Positions 11,729 to 22,528 of a DNA stretch of 64,000 nucleotides are shown here, piece by piece (position 1 is the first letter of the stretch; every line of letters begins with the position of its first letter). The position numbers and the translations under genes are program-made. The notes beneath the pieces are model-generated. The model had not been told where the DNA came from. It saw nothing but the letters and a program-made list of their open reading frames with translations, and made no database searches. This DNA comes from Paguma larvata (lineage: Eukaryota > Chordata > Mammalia > Carnivora > Viverridae), in NCBI GenBank assembly GCA_030068075.1, contig CM057826.1, positions 94,787,804 through 94,851,803 of the forward strand, read 5' to 3'.

Positions 11729-13796
11729 TTAGATGCTCAGCTTAGATAATTTTCTCATTAGCCTCACTGAGCATTGGACAGGATATTTGGCAATGAGTAG
11801 AATAAGGGTGAAATCTCCCTTGTGGTGGTACCAGGTGACTAAAACCAGCCAGTCATCTTCCTGACCAACAGAACCTGAGAAAGGTTCTGGTACAACCAGG
11901 GCTGATGGAAAATGAGGAGGGAATCCACAGAGGAGAAGCCAGAGAAGGGGAACCCAAAGCTGTGTAAAAAGTCTACCCAAGTCTCTGGCTGACTTCTAAA
12001 CCATGTATGTGTGAGACAGATAGAAAGTAGTCTTAAACCGTGATCTGAGTCACTGCCACCATGACGGAGAAGTGGGGGAGCTAAAACAGCTTTAAGAAAC
12101 CTTTGCCATTTTTTTAGCTGTAGGTACCAGGAAAAGGAATGCAATTAGTGAAGAGATAATTCAGAAAGAAAGAAAAAAAAAAGAGCCAGAAAAAGGGAAC
12201 TCCAAATATAAAACTTTGTCCAAATTTGTACCTGACCCCTCATTTGTGTGTGCGCAGGCCAGACTGAAAGTACTCTGAACTGAGACCCTAGCTGCTGCCC
12301 ATTGAACACATGACAGAATTAGCAATTTGCATTTGAGTATGTTAATTGCCTGCTGAAACAAAAACAGAATTTTTCAGAATATAAGAGAATCCAGAGTTCA
12401 CAGTGTTCAGGGTCAACTGAAAATTACTCAACATACAAAGAGCCAGGAAATTACAACACATTCTCAAGGGAAAAGACACAAACCAATGCCAAATTCAAGA
12501 TGAGCAAGATGTTAGAATTATCTGATAGGGATTTTAAAGCAGATTGTATAGTTGTGCGAGGTAAAAGAAAATAGGCTTGTGATGAATGAAAAGGTAGGCC
12601 ATTTCAGCAGAGAAAAAGAAAATAAGAGAACTAATGGGAACTTTAGAACTATGAAGAATGATATTTGAAATAAAAATCATTCATTCTCTGGGATTTAAAG
12701 TAGATAAAGAGGACAGAAAATAATCAGGATTTTGAATATAGACCAAAAGAAGTCATTCTTTTTTTTTTTTTAATGTTATTCATTTTCGAGGTGGGGGGAG
12801 GAAGGGGCAGAGAGAGAGGGAAACAGAATTCAAAACAGGCTCCAGGCTCTGAGCTGTCAGCACAGAGCGCGTCACGGGGACTCTATCTATCTCACAAACC
12901 GTGAGATCATGACCTTAACTGAGGTCAAATGCTTAACTGACGGAGCTACCCAGATGCCCCCAACAAGTCATTCTTAACCTAATTTTTGTTTCGTTTTATT
13001 TTATTTTAAATGAGCAGAATTAAATGGGTTTTAGGAGTCGAGAGAGAAAAGAAAGAGTAAAACTTTCCAAATTTGGTGAAGAATATAAATTTATATATTT
13101 AAGAAGCTCAATAAACAATAGGACAAACTGAAACCTAACACATTATAGTCAAACTGCTGAAAACCAGAGATAAAAAATCCTGAACATAACTAGAGAAAAA
13201 TGACGCATAAGTGAGGAAATTCAAACTACTGGACACTTCTCTTTAGAGATCATGGAGGCTACAAGACATCTTGTGATGGATTCAGTGAAGATACTCTTCA
13301 AAAACGAAGTGAAATAAAGATATTTTTAGATACAGGAAAACTAAGAACTTGTGGACAGACGACTTGTACTACAAGAGATGCTAAGGAAACTTTTTCAGAC
13401 TGAAGAGAAGTACACCAGAAGCAAACGGAGATCTTTAGGAACTAACGAAGAGCATCAGAAAAAGTGAATATGTATCGGTAATTATAGGATTATTTTTTCC
13501 CTTTTAATGCTTTTAAGACACAGAAAATCTGAATAAGCCAAGGTCTAAAAACCTGAAGTTAATACCTCCCCACCAAGAAAACCTGTCCACATGATTTCCT
13601 GATATGTTCCTTAATACATCCAAAGAAATAATCCCAATCTTTTACAAACTCTTTCCAACACTTGTTGTGTAGCCAACGTAACTGTGAAACCTAAACCTGA
13701 TGAAGAGATCACAAGAAAATTAGAGCTCTGTGGTAGACATAGATACCATATTTTTTTTAATAAAATATTAGCAAATCAGTAGTAGAAGGATTATGT
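11729..13796 (+). mobile_element. Old L1, 5' part of the host element of the nested stack
   Basis: Sense-strand old L1 sequence. Recognisable phrases are aatccagagttcacagtgtt (5' region), cattatagtcaaactgctga, ggaaactttttcagactgaa, and from about 13570 ORF2 sequence beginning ccaccaagaaaacctg. It is interrupted by a SINE at 12761-12964 and by the U2 copy. No intact ORF. The same L1 continues at 14024-14099, 16205-17073 and 18598-18890. Confidence 0.65.
12761..12964 (-). mobile_element. Cat-type SINE in the old L1
   Basis: Antisense copy with a complete tail and head, flanked by perfect 11-bp repeats aagtcattctt at 12750-12760 and 12965-12975. Confidence 0.92.
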
Positions 13797-13986
13797 ATAA
13801 CTACTCAGCCTTTTGGCTGAGATCATGTGTAGTATCTATTCTTATCAGTTTAATATCTGATATATCCTCTATCCAACGGCAATATAGTAAATGGATTTTT
13901 GGAACAGGGAGATGGAATAGGAGTTTGTTCTATCCACTCCATACATCGACTTTGTATTGCAGTACCTCCAAGCATGGTGCATACCC
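13797..13986 (+). pseudogene. U2 snRNA retropseudogene, full length
   Basis: 190 nt aligned end to end with U2 snRNA from memory. It keeps cagccttttggctgagatc (5' stem-loop I), ttaatatctgatat (near the branch-point pairing region and loop IIa), atggatttttggaacaggga (Sm-site region and after) and ttgcagtacctccaagca (loop IV). Many point differences in paired regions, including position 2-6 changes, argue against function. It ends in a 12-A tail (13993-14004) after a 6-nt extension. It is inserted into an old L1 ORF2. A 12-bp imperfect repeat (13788-13799 and 14012-14023, two mismatches) may be the target duplication. No U2 promoter elements are visible upstream. Confidence 0.93.
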
Positions 13987-14023
13987 TCAGGCAAAAAAAA
14001 AAAAGGGGGGGGGTTTATATATA

Positions 14024-14099
14024 ATTACCAAACAATTCACTTTATGTCAGGAATTCGTGGTTAATTTAATGTAGCAAATCAGTCATTGTAATTCACCAA
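14024..14099 (+). mobile_element. Old L1 ORF2 fragment (host continuation)
   Basis: Sense sequence ggaattcgtggttaatttaa to gtaattcaccaa corresponds to the L1 ORF2 stretch that normally follows the segment before the U2 copy. Its last 11 bases form the left target repeat of the next insertion. Confidence 0.65.
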
Positions 14100-14223
14100 T
14101 TTTTAAAATTTTATTTAAATCTAAGTTAGTTAACATATACTGTAATTATGGTTTCAGGAGTAGAATCTAGTGATTCATCACTTACAAAAGATACCCAGTG
14201 CTCATCCCAACAAATGCCTTCCT

Positions 14224-14450
14224 GGGGCGCCTGGGTGGCTCAGTTGGTTAGGTGGCCGACTTCGGCTCAGGTCATGATCTCACGGTCTGTGAGTTCGGGC
14301 CCCGCGTCAGGCTCTGTGCTGATGGCTCAGAGCTGGAGCCTGCTTCGGATTCTGTATCCCCCTCTCTCTCTGCCCTTCCCCTGCTCACACTCTGTCTCTA
14401 TGTCTCTCAAAAATAAATAAACACTAAAAAAAAAAATTAAAAAAAAAAAC
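14224..14450 (+). mobile_element. Young cat-type SINE
   Basis: Full-length sense copy with several CpGs retained; perfect 14-bp target repeats acaaatgccttcct at 14210-14223 and 14451-14464. Confidence 0.95.
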
Positions 14451-14744
14451 ACAAATGCCTTCCTTAATGCCTATCACCCATTTAGCCTGCCTTCACCCAG
14501 CACTCCTCCAGCAGCCCTCAGCTTGTTCTGTGTATTTAAGAGTCTCTTGTGGTTTGCCTCCCTGTTTTTATCTTATTTTTCCTTTCCTTCCCTATGTTCA
14601 TCTATTTTGTTTCTTAAATTCTACATATGAGTGAAATCGTATGATATTTATCTTTCACTGACAACTTATTTTGCTTAGCATAATAAATTCTAGTTCATGC
14701 ATGTTGTTGCAAATGGCAAGATTTCATTTTTTTATTCCACTGTA

Positions 14745-14897
14745 CAGTAAAACCTTGGATTGTGAGTAACTCATTCCGCGAGTGTTCTGCAAGACAAGCA
14801 AGCATTTTTAATAAATTTTAACTCGATAAGTGAGTAGGTGTCTTGTAATATAAGTAGTATGTGACTCTGTACATTGCATGATCACTGAGCCAGTGAT

Positions 14898-14948
<51 letters not shown>

Positions 14949-15628
14949 TCTCTGTCTCTCTCTCTCTTGCTATGGGATTGTGGGTGATAGTCTCAGGCTA
15001 CGGAGTTTGGCCGAAATCAGTGATTTTTCAGAACTTTGGAAGATGCCCACAACTGGCACTAGTATAGTTTTTGTCACTTCAAAGCACCTGTAGATAGTCC
15101 CTTGCTTTTCCGTACAAGAGTAAGCTTAGGAATGCTTTGCTTCATTCTAGGTCAGGCTGCCTGCAGATATAGACCCTTTCCTCTGCTGTCTTATTACTAG
15201 TTACATTAAATACAGCATGTGACAAGAGTATATTAATACTGTATGGAGTCAACATCATGCGAGCATATACATTGGCCCACATGCAAAAAAGATTGCATTG
15301 AGCCACCAGATAGCAGCGATTCGTGAGTGATAGTGAAAGTTGTCCTACACAATAACGCTCCTCTCTCTTGTCTCCCTCCTACCAGCCATGAAAATTTTCA
15401 AAGGTAAGTGCAGGTTAATTTATTTATTTTTCTTTATATTTTGTATTCTCTTTATTATTTTATCTTATATTACAGTATTGTCATCTATTTTATATGGATA
15501 TTTTTGGGTTGTAGAACAAATCATCTGAGTTTCCATTATTTCTTATGGGGAAATTCACTTTGATATACAAGTGCTTTGGATTACAAGCATGTTTCCAGAA
15601 CAAATTATGCTCACAAACTAAGATTTTA
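14745..15628. mobile_element. Tc1/mariner-type (Tigger/pogo-like) non-autonomous DNA transposon
   Basis: About 884 bp. The left end is cagtaaaaccttggattgtg. The right end, read in reverse complement, gives a matching aatcttagtttgtgag. Together they are imperfect terminal inverted repeats starting CAG, with TA at the left border (14743-14744) and at the right border (15629-15630). Removing the element and one TA restores continuous L1 sequence (attccactgta to ccacatcttta). Inside there are a long CT microsatellite (about 14900-14968) and no transposase-sized ORF. Superfamily is inferred from the ends and TA duplication; family name unknown to me. Confidence 0.8.
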
Positions 15629-15814
15629 TACCACATCTTTATCCATTCATCAGTCGATGGACATTTGGGCTCTTTCCATAATTTGGCTTTTGTTGGTAGC
15701 GCTGCTATAAACATTGGGGGTGCATGTGCCCCTTTGAATCAGCATTTTTTTATCCTTTGGATAAATACCCAGTAGTGCATTGCTGGGTCAAGGGTAATTC
15801 TATTTTTAAATTTT

Positions 15815-16004
15815 TTTGTTTTGTTTATTGAGAGAGAAAGCACAAGCAGGAAAGGGATAGAGAGAGAAGTGAGAGAGACTCCCAAGCAGGCTCCATGCCA
15901 TCAGTGTGGAATCCAATGCAGGGCTCAATCTCACAAACCGTGAGATCATGACCTGAGCCCAAATCCAGTTGCACGCTTAACCAACTAAGCCACCCAGGTG
16001 CCCC
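15815..16004 (-). mobile_element. Cat-type SINE in the L1
   Basis: Antisense copy ending with the complement of the head, cacccaggtgcccc. The L1 phrase ctatttttaattttt appears on both sides as target repeat. Confidence 0.9.
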
Positions 16005-16204
16005 TATTTTTAATTTTTTGAGGAACCTCAATACTGTTTTCCAGAGTGGCTGCACCAGTTTCCAATTACCACCAGCAGTGCAAAAAATGTTCCCCTTTCT
16101 CTGCTCCTCACCAACATCTATTGTTTCCTGAGTTGTTAATTTTAGTCATTCTGATAGGTTTGAGACAGTATCTCGTTGTTTTAATTTGTATTTCCCTGAT
16201 GATC

Positions 16205-17073
16205 TAATTCATCAAACTAAAGACAAAAATTCATAACAGATTTTACTAGATCAAAAACCTTTGGACAACATCCCAATATTCATGTAAATTGAAAAAAAAA
16301 TTCCTAGAGAATTAGAAGTAGAAAGGAACGTCAGCCTAATGAAGGGCATCTACAAAAACACATAGTAGTAACATCATGCTCAATGGTGAAATATTTTATG
16401 CTTTTTTCCTAAGATTAGGGTCAGGACAAGCATGTAGGCCCTTAGCACTTCAATTTTAACATTGTATTGGACATCCTGATCATTTCATTATGGCAAGAAA
16501 AAAAGATCTAAAAGGGCATAAAGATTAGAAAGGCAGAAGGAAAACTATTTGCAATGCTACCATTTGTAGCATTTGTACCATTTGTAGATTTCTTTAGGTG
16601 TATTATTCATTGTTCGAACTACCAAGTGATTTTGCAAGATCATAGAATATAAGGTTAATATACAATTATGAGATCTTTTATATACTATAAACAGTGAAAG
16701 TTTAAAAACAATTCCATGTACAGTAACTTAACAATACTTAGGAATCTGTCTTGCATTATGCATTGTATCTGTACAAAACAGGCTTTGTGAGATTATGGAG
16801 ATAAAGAAGACATGAATAACTGGTAAAATGCCCATAGACTTGAAGGCTAATAATTGTTAAGAGGTCACACATTTCCGTATTAATCTACAGAAAAATGTAT
16901 GGAATTCCTGCAACCTCGTACTCAGTGTATCTAGAAGTATATCTGTAAATGCAAACTACCTAGATTAGCCAAAGCAGGCTTTAAGGGGAGCAAAGTTTGA
17001 AGACATACACTACATGATTTCAAGACTGACTGTTGGGCAGCAATAATTTAGTCTTTTTAGATTAAGAATAGAC
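16205..17073 (+). mobile_element. Old L1 ORF2 (reverse-transcriptase region), host continuation
   Basis: Sense L1 ORF2: gaaggaacgtcagcctaatg region, catcatgctcaatggtgaaa, and gtattggacatcctgatcat follow the RT part of ORF2. Peptide fragments are broken by stops and small deletions; the catalytic motif region around 16560 is lost. Confidence 0.7.
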
Positions 17074-17461
17074 TTTTTTTTTTCCCCATTTACATCCAAG
17101 TTAGTTAGCATATGGTGCAACAGTGACTGCAGGAGTAGATTCCTTAATGCCCCTTACCCATTTAGCCCATCCCCCCTCCTACAACCCCTCCAGTAACCCT
17201 CTGTTTGTTCTCCATATTTAAGAGTCTCTTACGTTTTGTCCCACTGCCCCTTTTTATATTATTTTTGCTTCTCTTCTCTTATGTTCATATGTTTGTATCT
17301 TAAAGTCCTCATGAGTGAAGTCGTATGGTATTTGTCTTTCTCTGACTGATTTCGCGTAGCATAATACCCTCTAGTTCCATGCACATAGTTGCAAATGGCA
17401 AGATTTTATTCTTTCTGATTGCCAAGTAATACTCCATTGTGTATATATATACACAATGGAG

Positions 17462-17494
<33 letters not shown>

Positions 17495-18495
17495 GCCACA
17501 CCTTCTTTATCCATTCGTCCTTCGATGGACATTTGGGCTCTTCCATACTTTGGCTATCATCAGTAGAGCTACTATAAACATTGGGGTGCATGTGCCCCTT
17601 CGAAATAGCATACCTCTATCCCTTGGATAATTACCCAGTAGTGTAATTGCTGGGTCATAGGGTAGTTCTACTTTTAATTTTTCGAGGAACCTCCAAACTA
17701 TTTTCCAGAGTTGCTGCACCAGTTTGCATCCCCACCAACAGTGCAAAAGAGATCCTCTTTATCTGCATCCTCACCAACATCTGTTCTTGCCTGAGTTGTT
17801 AATGTTACCCATTCTGACAGTGGGGAGGTGGTATCTCATTGTGGTTTTGATTTGTATTTCCCAGATGATGAGTGATGTTGAGCATTTTTTCATGTGTCAA
17901 TTGGCCATCTGGATGTCTTCTTTGGAGAAATGTCTATTCATATCTTTTGCCTATTTCTTCACTGGATTATTTGTTTTTTTGGTGTTGAGTTTGATAAGTT
18001 CTTTATAGATTTTGGATACTACCCTTTTATCTGATAGGTCATTTGCAACTATCATCTACCATTCCATCAGTTGCCTTTTAGTTTTGCTGATTGTTTCCTT
18101 CCCTGTGCAGAAGTTTTTATTTTGGTGAGGTCCCAACAGTTCATTTTTGTTTTTGTTTCCCTTGCCTCCAGAGACATGTTGAGTAAAAAGTTGCCGTGGC
18201 CGACGTCAAAGAGGTTTTGGTGGATTGAGGATTTTGATGGCTTCCTGTTTTACATTTAGGTCTTTCATCCATTTTGGGTTTATTTTTATGTATGGTGTAA
18301 GAAAGTGGTCCAGGTTCATTTTTCTGCATGTCACTGTTCAGTTTTCCTAGCACCACTTGCTGAAAAGACTGTCTTTATTCCATTGGATATTCTTTCCTGC
18401 TTTGTCAAAGATTAGTTGGCCATTTGTTTGTGGGTCTATTTCTGGGTTCTGTATTCTGTTTCATTGATCTTGAGTGTCTGTTTTTGTGCCAATAG
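17074..18495 (-). mobile_element. 5'-truncated L1, L1 part of a second SINE-L1 composite
   Basis: Antisense copy closely similar to 1742-3115: T run, 3' UTR, then ORF2 C-terminus. On the minus strand the peptides [35 protein letters not shown] and [15 protein letters not shown] are readable. It ends at the same ORF2 position as the first copy (tattggcacaaaaacagac on the minus strand) and joins an antisense SINE. The whole unit is bracketed by perfect aagaatagac repeats at 17064-17073 and 18598-18607. Confidence 0.9.
17431..17462. repeat. Perfect 32-bp palindrome inside the L1
   Basis: The half-site actccattgtgtatat is followed directly by its exact reverse complement with no spacer. In the related copy at 1742-3115 this position has no such duplication. 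A TA microsatellite follows to about 17494. Confidence 0.95.
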
Positions 18496-18597
18496 GATTT
18501 TATTTTTAAGTAATCTCTACATCCAGCATGGGGCTCAAACTTAAAAACCCCAGGTCAAGAGTTACATACTCTACTGACTGAGCCAGCCATGTGCCCC
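18496..18597 (-). mobile_element. Older-type carnivore SINE forming the 5' head of the second composite
   Basis: Short antisense SINE (tail ttttatttttaagtaatctc, head complement agccagccatgtgcccc). It ends exactly at the right target repeat (18598), so it lies inside the same duplication as the L1. It is a different SINE subfamily from the one at 3116-3315. Confidence 0.85.
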
Positions 18598-18890
18598 AAG
18601 AATAGACATTTAGATTGATGGAACAGAATAGAGTCCAGAAGTAAACCCAAGCAAGGATGAGGAGTAACTGGACTTTGCTAGACTGCTGGTGAGAATGTAA
18701 AATGGTACAACTATTTTTGGCATTTTCTTATATGTATAGCTACTTTACAAGTCAGGCATTCCACTCTAGGTCAGGAGAAATGAAAATACATGTCCATACA
18801 AAGATGTGAATTTTCAAAATAAATGTATTAAAAATAACCGGGAAGTGGAAGCAATTGTCCTTCAACATTGAATAAATAAGCAATATAAGG
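18598..18890 (+). mobile_element. Old L1 3' end, host continuation
   Basis: Sense: atttagattgatggaacaga and gaatgtaaaatggtacaact are typical of L1 ORF2 C-terminal sequence, continuing the reading order of 16205-17073. Confidence 0.65.
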
Positions 18891-19700
18891 TTCATTAAAT
18901 TTTAGTTGACTTTCTTTGAATTTCTAAGTTCTTACACTCTGTCCACTAAGTTTAACCTTTTAGGTGGTGTTTCATTCTATTTGTGCCAGCACCAGAGAAA
19001 TCTCTTCTAAAGCATACTATCGTACTGTTCTAATCTAGACTTTTGGGTCTTTTCCATAACTCTGCTTTTAGCATTTTCCTTATTGTCTTCCTGGGAAGTC
19101 CCATTGCTTCTTCTTTTCATGAATCTCAAATGCTTCTTACTTCTCTTTGTTTCTCCCTCAATTTGGTGATGCATATCTACCAGTTTTGAAAGATGAATTT
19201 TTCTTTATCATCATGGTTTAGAACCTTTGTACCAATTAAGTACCTGGGTGTGAAACCCTTAAATATCATTACCGTATGCCTTTTTTCTTGGACTACTTAA
19301 TTTTCTTATGGAAGATTCTTCCTGTAGGCAGAAGAGGATAGAAGAAGTAAGCATGAGTGCTAGGTTTCTGGGATTCAAGTAGGAAAAAGATCTTTAACAT
19401 AAATACTTTCTGATCTGCTTTTTTTTCCTTTCCCCACACACACTGCTGTGTAGGACTGTCCCTACTACTTAAACCTGTCTGATATCATCTCTCTAAGGGA
19501 TAAGGGTGGGCCTCTAATACTGCATAGTGGCAAGTGAGTAGTCACCAATGCTTGAGATTCCAGGGATCTGGTTGCACCTTTTAATGACTGTTGGTCAGTT
19601 TTGTTTTTAGCTCCACCCTTGCCTTTATGGCTACCTAATGCCTCCAGTTCCCTTGCTTTTTCATCATTGCATACAAACTGGCTTGATTCTTTTGTCTTCT

Positions 19701-19927
19701 TTTTTTTTTCTTTTTTTTTTTTTAATGTTTATTTTTGAGAGAGAGAGAGAGCAACAGAGCAGAAGTGGGGGAGGGGCAGAGAAAGAGGGAGACACAGAAT
19801 CTGAAGCAAGCTCCAGGCTCTGAGCTGTCTGCACAGAGCTCGATGTGGGGGCTCAGAGTCACAAACCGTGAGATCATGACCTAAGCTGAAGTCAGATGCT
19901 TAACTGGCTGAGCCACCCAGGTGCCCC
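19701..19927 (-). mobile_element. Cat-type SINE
   Basis: Full-length antisense copy preceded by two long T runs, ending with agccacccaggtgcccc. Confidence 0.93.
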
Positions 19928-20092
19928 TTCTTTTTTCTTGTAGATGTTTAATTTTCAGTTTTTTCAAGTGGTAACTGCTAAGTCAGTTACCACATTCCAC
20001 TCTTAAATTTTGTTGAAAACTTTTCTTTCTTTTTCTTTGCGGATTTATGCCTCTTGTTCCTATAAGGGTTTTTTTGGCAGATAATGGATGCT

Positions 20093-20405
20093 TTGGACTA
20101 AATATCTGTGTCCTCCCAAAATTCATATGTTAAAGCCATAATTCTCATTGTCTTAGTAATCAGAGGTGGGGCCTTTGGGAGATAAATGGGTTTAGATGAA
20201 GTCATGAGAGTGAAGTCTACATGGTGATATTGGCATCCTTATGAGGGAATGAAGAGACCAGAGAGCTCTCCCTCTTCTCCATGTGAGGACACAGATAGAA
20301 GGCAGCCATCTGCAAACCAAAAAGAGGGCCCTGACAAACACCCTACCATGCTGTCATTGATTGGTCTTGTAGCCTCCAAAACTGTGAGAAGTTTCTGAAG
20401 TCATT
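20093..20405 (+). mobile_element. MLT1/MST-type ERVL-MaLR LTR fragment
   Basis: Sense: cccaaaattcatatgttaaa, aggtggggcctttgggagat, catgtgaggacacagataga and cctccaaaactgtgagaag track the MaLR LTR in order. Solo and diverged; 3' end lost. Confidence 0.8.
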
Positions 20406-22273
20406 TTCTTTGCCCTGTAGACTTAACTTCCCTCACTTTTCCACATTTCGGGAATTCAGAGCTTCTGTGTTCACAGATTCTGTATCACCTGACAATTGGT
20501 GCATCCCTCTTTTATGCCACCTACCTGTCAGATTGTTGATGGTAGAACTGGCTAACTCTGTACATTTTCTATCAACTACCACCTCTGTGTGTAGGTATTG
20601 AGATACTGCAGCTCATAGTAAGTTTTCAAATTCTTAATTCCACCTTCTAGATGATCATTTTGTTCTATTTCTCTGTAACTGTTATCTATTAAAAACTTGA
20701 CATTTTTCTACATTTCTAAACTTTGAAACAGGTGGAAGAGATCGTGATTGGTATACTTGACAGATTTAAGAATTTGGCAAATTTTAAATACTGATTTCAG
20801 ATTTTATTAAGTCACTCATATCCAGAGGAAGCCTTGCAGTTAGTTTTTCTTTTCAGGAATATTTTAATTGTGGCCTTGTACTCATTGGAAGATTGTGAGG
20901 AAGTTTCGAAGATGTCAAAGAGAGAGGAAAAGCATTTGATGGAGAAACTGTGAATTTTGAACTAATAGGTGTTTTATTTTCTAAACCTTTAATGAGGATG
21001 CTAAGCCAATCTAAACTGTAAAACATTTTAAGGAATGGTTACTAGAAATTATTTGCTTGGTTCTTTAGATAGTGTATATTCTTCCCTTCCTCCAAGAAAC
21101 TTTTTTGAAGAAACTGGATTCCATTCTTAAGACTTGAATATTTGGCATTTCATTAAATTTTTAGTCATTATTGTATTTATGATTGTTTAAGTATTTTATG
21201 TGTTTCTATATTCTTAATTACTGAAGCCCAGGGTATGCATTGTCTTGTTTTTTCTTTTTCTTCTTCGTAGTATATTCTACCTCCCACCATACTCTGAACA
21301 ATGATGTCTAGCACACTGTTATTCAGAAAATACTTAACTTAAATTCTTTAGCCAATCAGAACAATTATTTGTTGTCTTAATCTTAAAAGAGAAACTGTTT
21401 CATAATCTAAAGGACATTGTGGAGTTAAAATGTTATTACTAAACAAACATGTAAGGTTATAAAAGATTGATACTGTTAAAGGGAGGAAAGAATAAACAAC
21501 CTTAGAAATACAGTATGTAGTTCTGTTTATCCAATAAGTTTATATTACATTGGCCAGAGAGAACTTTTCCCCCTCTAAGGATAAGATTGTTCACAGGAGA
21601 AGAAATTGATGGACTCTCAATACTCTGGTAGAAGAGGTGGTGTATGTGATGGGTTCCTGCCATATTTGAATTCATATACTGGACAAAATGTCAAGGATAT
21701 AAAATACTCATTTTAAAGAATATAAAAAAGAATACAAAATACTGATTTTAAAGACTATAAAAGACATTTTCACGAGATGTTTACTTTTTGATATAGGCAG
21801 TTTCCTCCGTCTAATAGAGGTCTGATGTAATATTTATTTTTTTATGCTTTTCATCCAAAACTCTTCTGGCTGTTACTATCAAAGACATGCAAAAAGCTAG
21901 AAATTAATTTGAAATACTTGGGAAATGTTGACATTATTTTGTCATAGAATGTGAAAATATTTTATCACATTCAATGAAATACAACTATTCATGTTGAGCA
22001 TTTACTTCTGAGTTATAGAGGCAGGGAAAAAAGTAGTAAGTGTCATCCCTAAAACTTGGCTTTTTTTGTATGTGTGCTTTTGGTGGCATTCCCACTAGTT
22101 AAGCTAACTGAAAGCAGTTGATGAAAATATTAGCTCCATTTTTTTAAAAATATATTTATGTATCAACTCGTAGGAATAATGAATGAAACTTAGTTGTTGG
22201 TAACTATGGTCTTGTTGTGCTCTTTATCTGAGACATCTTCAGAAAAGTTATTTGAGTAGAAACAGAAGAATAA

Positions 22274-22528
<255 letters not shown>

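Larger units (their letters stand above)
14100..16204 (-). mobile_element. 5'-truncated carnivore L1, antisense, carrying further insertions
   Basis: Antisense L1 3' UTR and C-terminal ORF2 (for example the complement of CPSTDEWIKMWY and of MFIAALPTKAKLW), truncated at about 16204. Bracketed by taattcaccaa at 14089-14099 and taattcatcaa at 16205-16215 (one mismatch), which are also contiguous in the host L1. It carries SINEs at 14224-14450 and 15815-16004 and a DNA transposon at 14745-15628. Confidence 0.88.

Noticed and set aside
11729..12361. Several minus-strand open frames of 66-101 codons in one region, suggesting a small gene.
   Set aside because: They overlap each other in different frames, have no recognisable domain, and lie in sequence that reads as the 5' part of an old L1 on the other strand.
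13769..14083. The 12-mer tagcaaatcagt occurs at 13769-13780 and 14072-14083 on both sides of the U2 copy and looks like a target-site duplication.
   Set aside because: Neither copy touches the ends of the U2 element. Both positions fit separate, naturally similar phrases of L1 ORF2 (agcaaaccgaatcc-like and gcaaatcaatc-like), so the match is coincidental.
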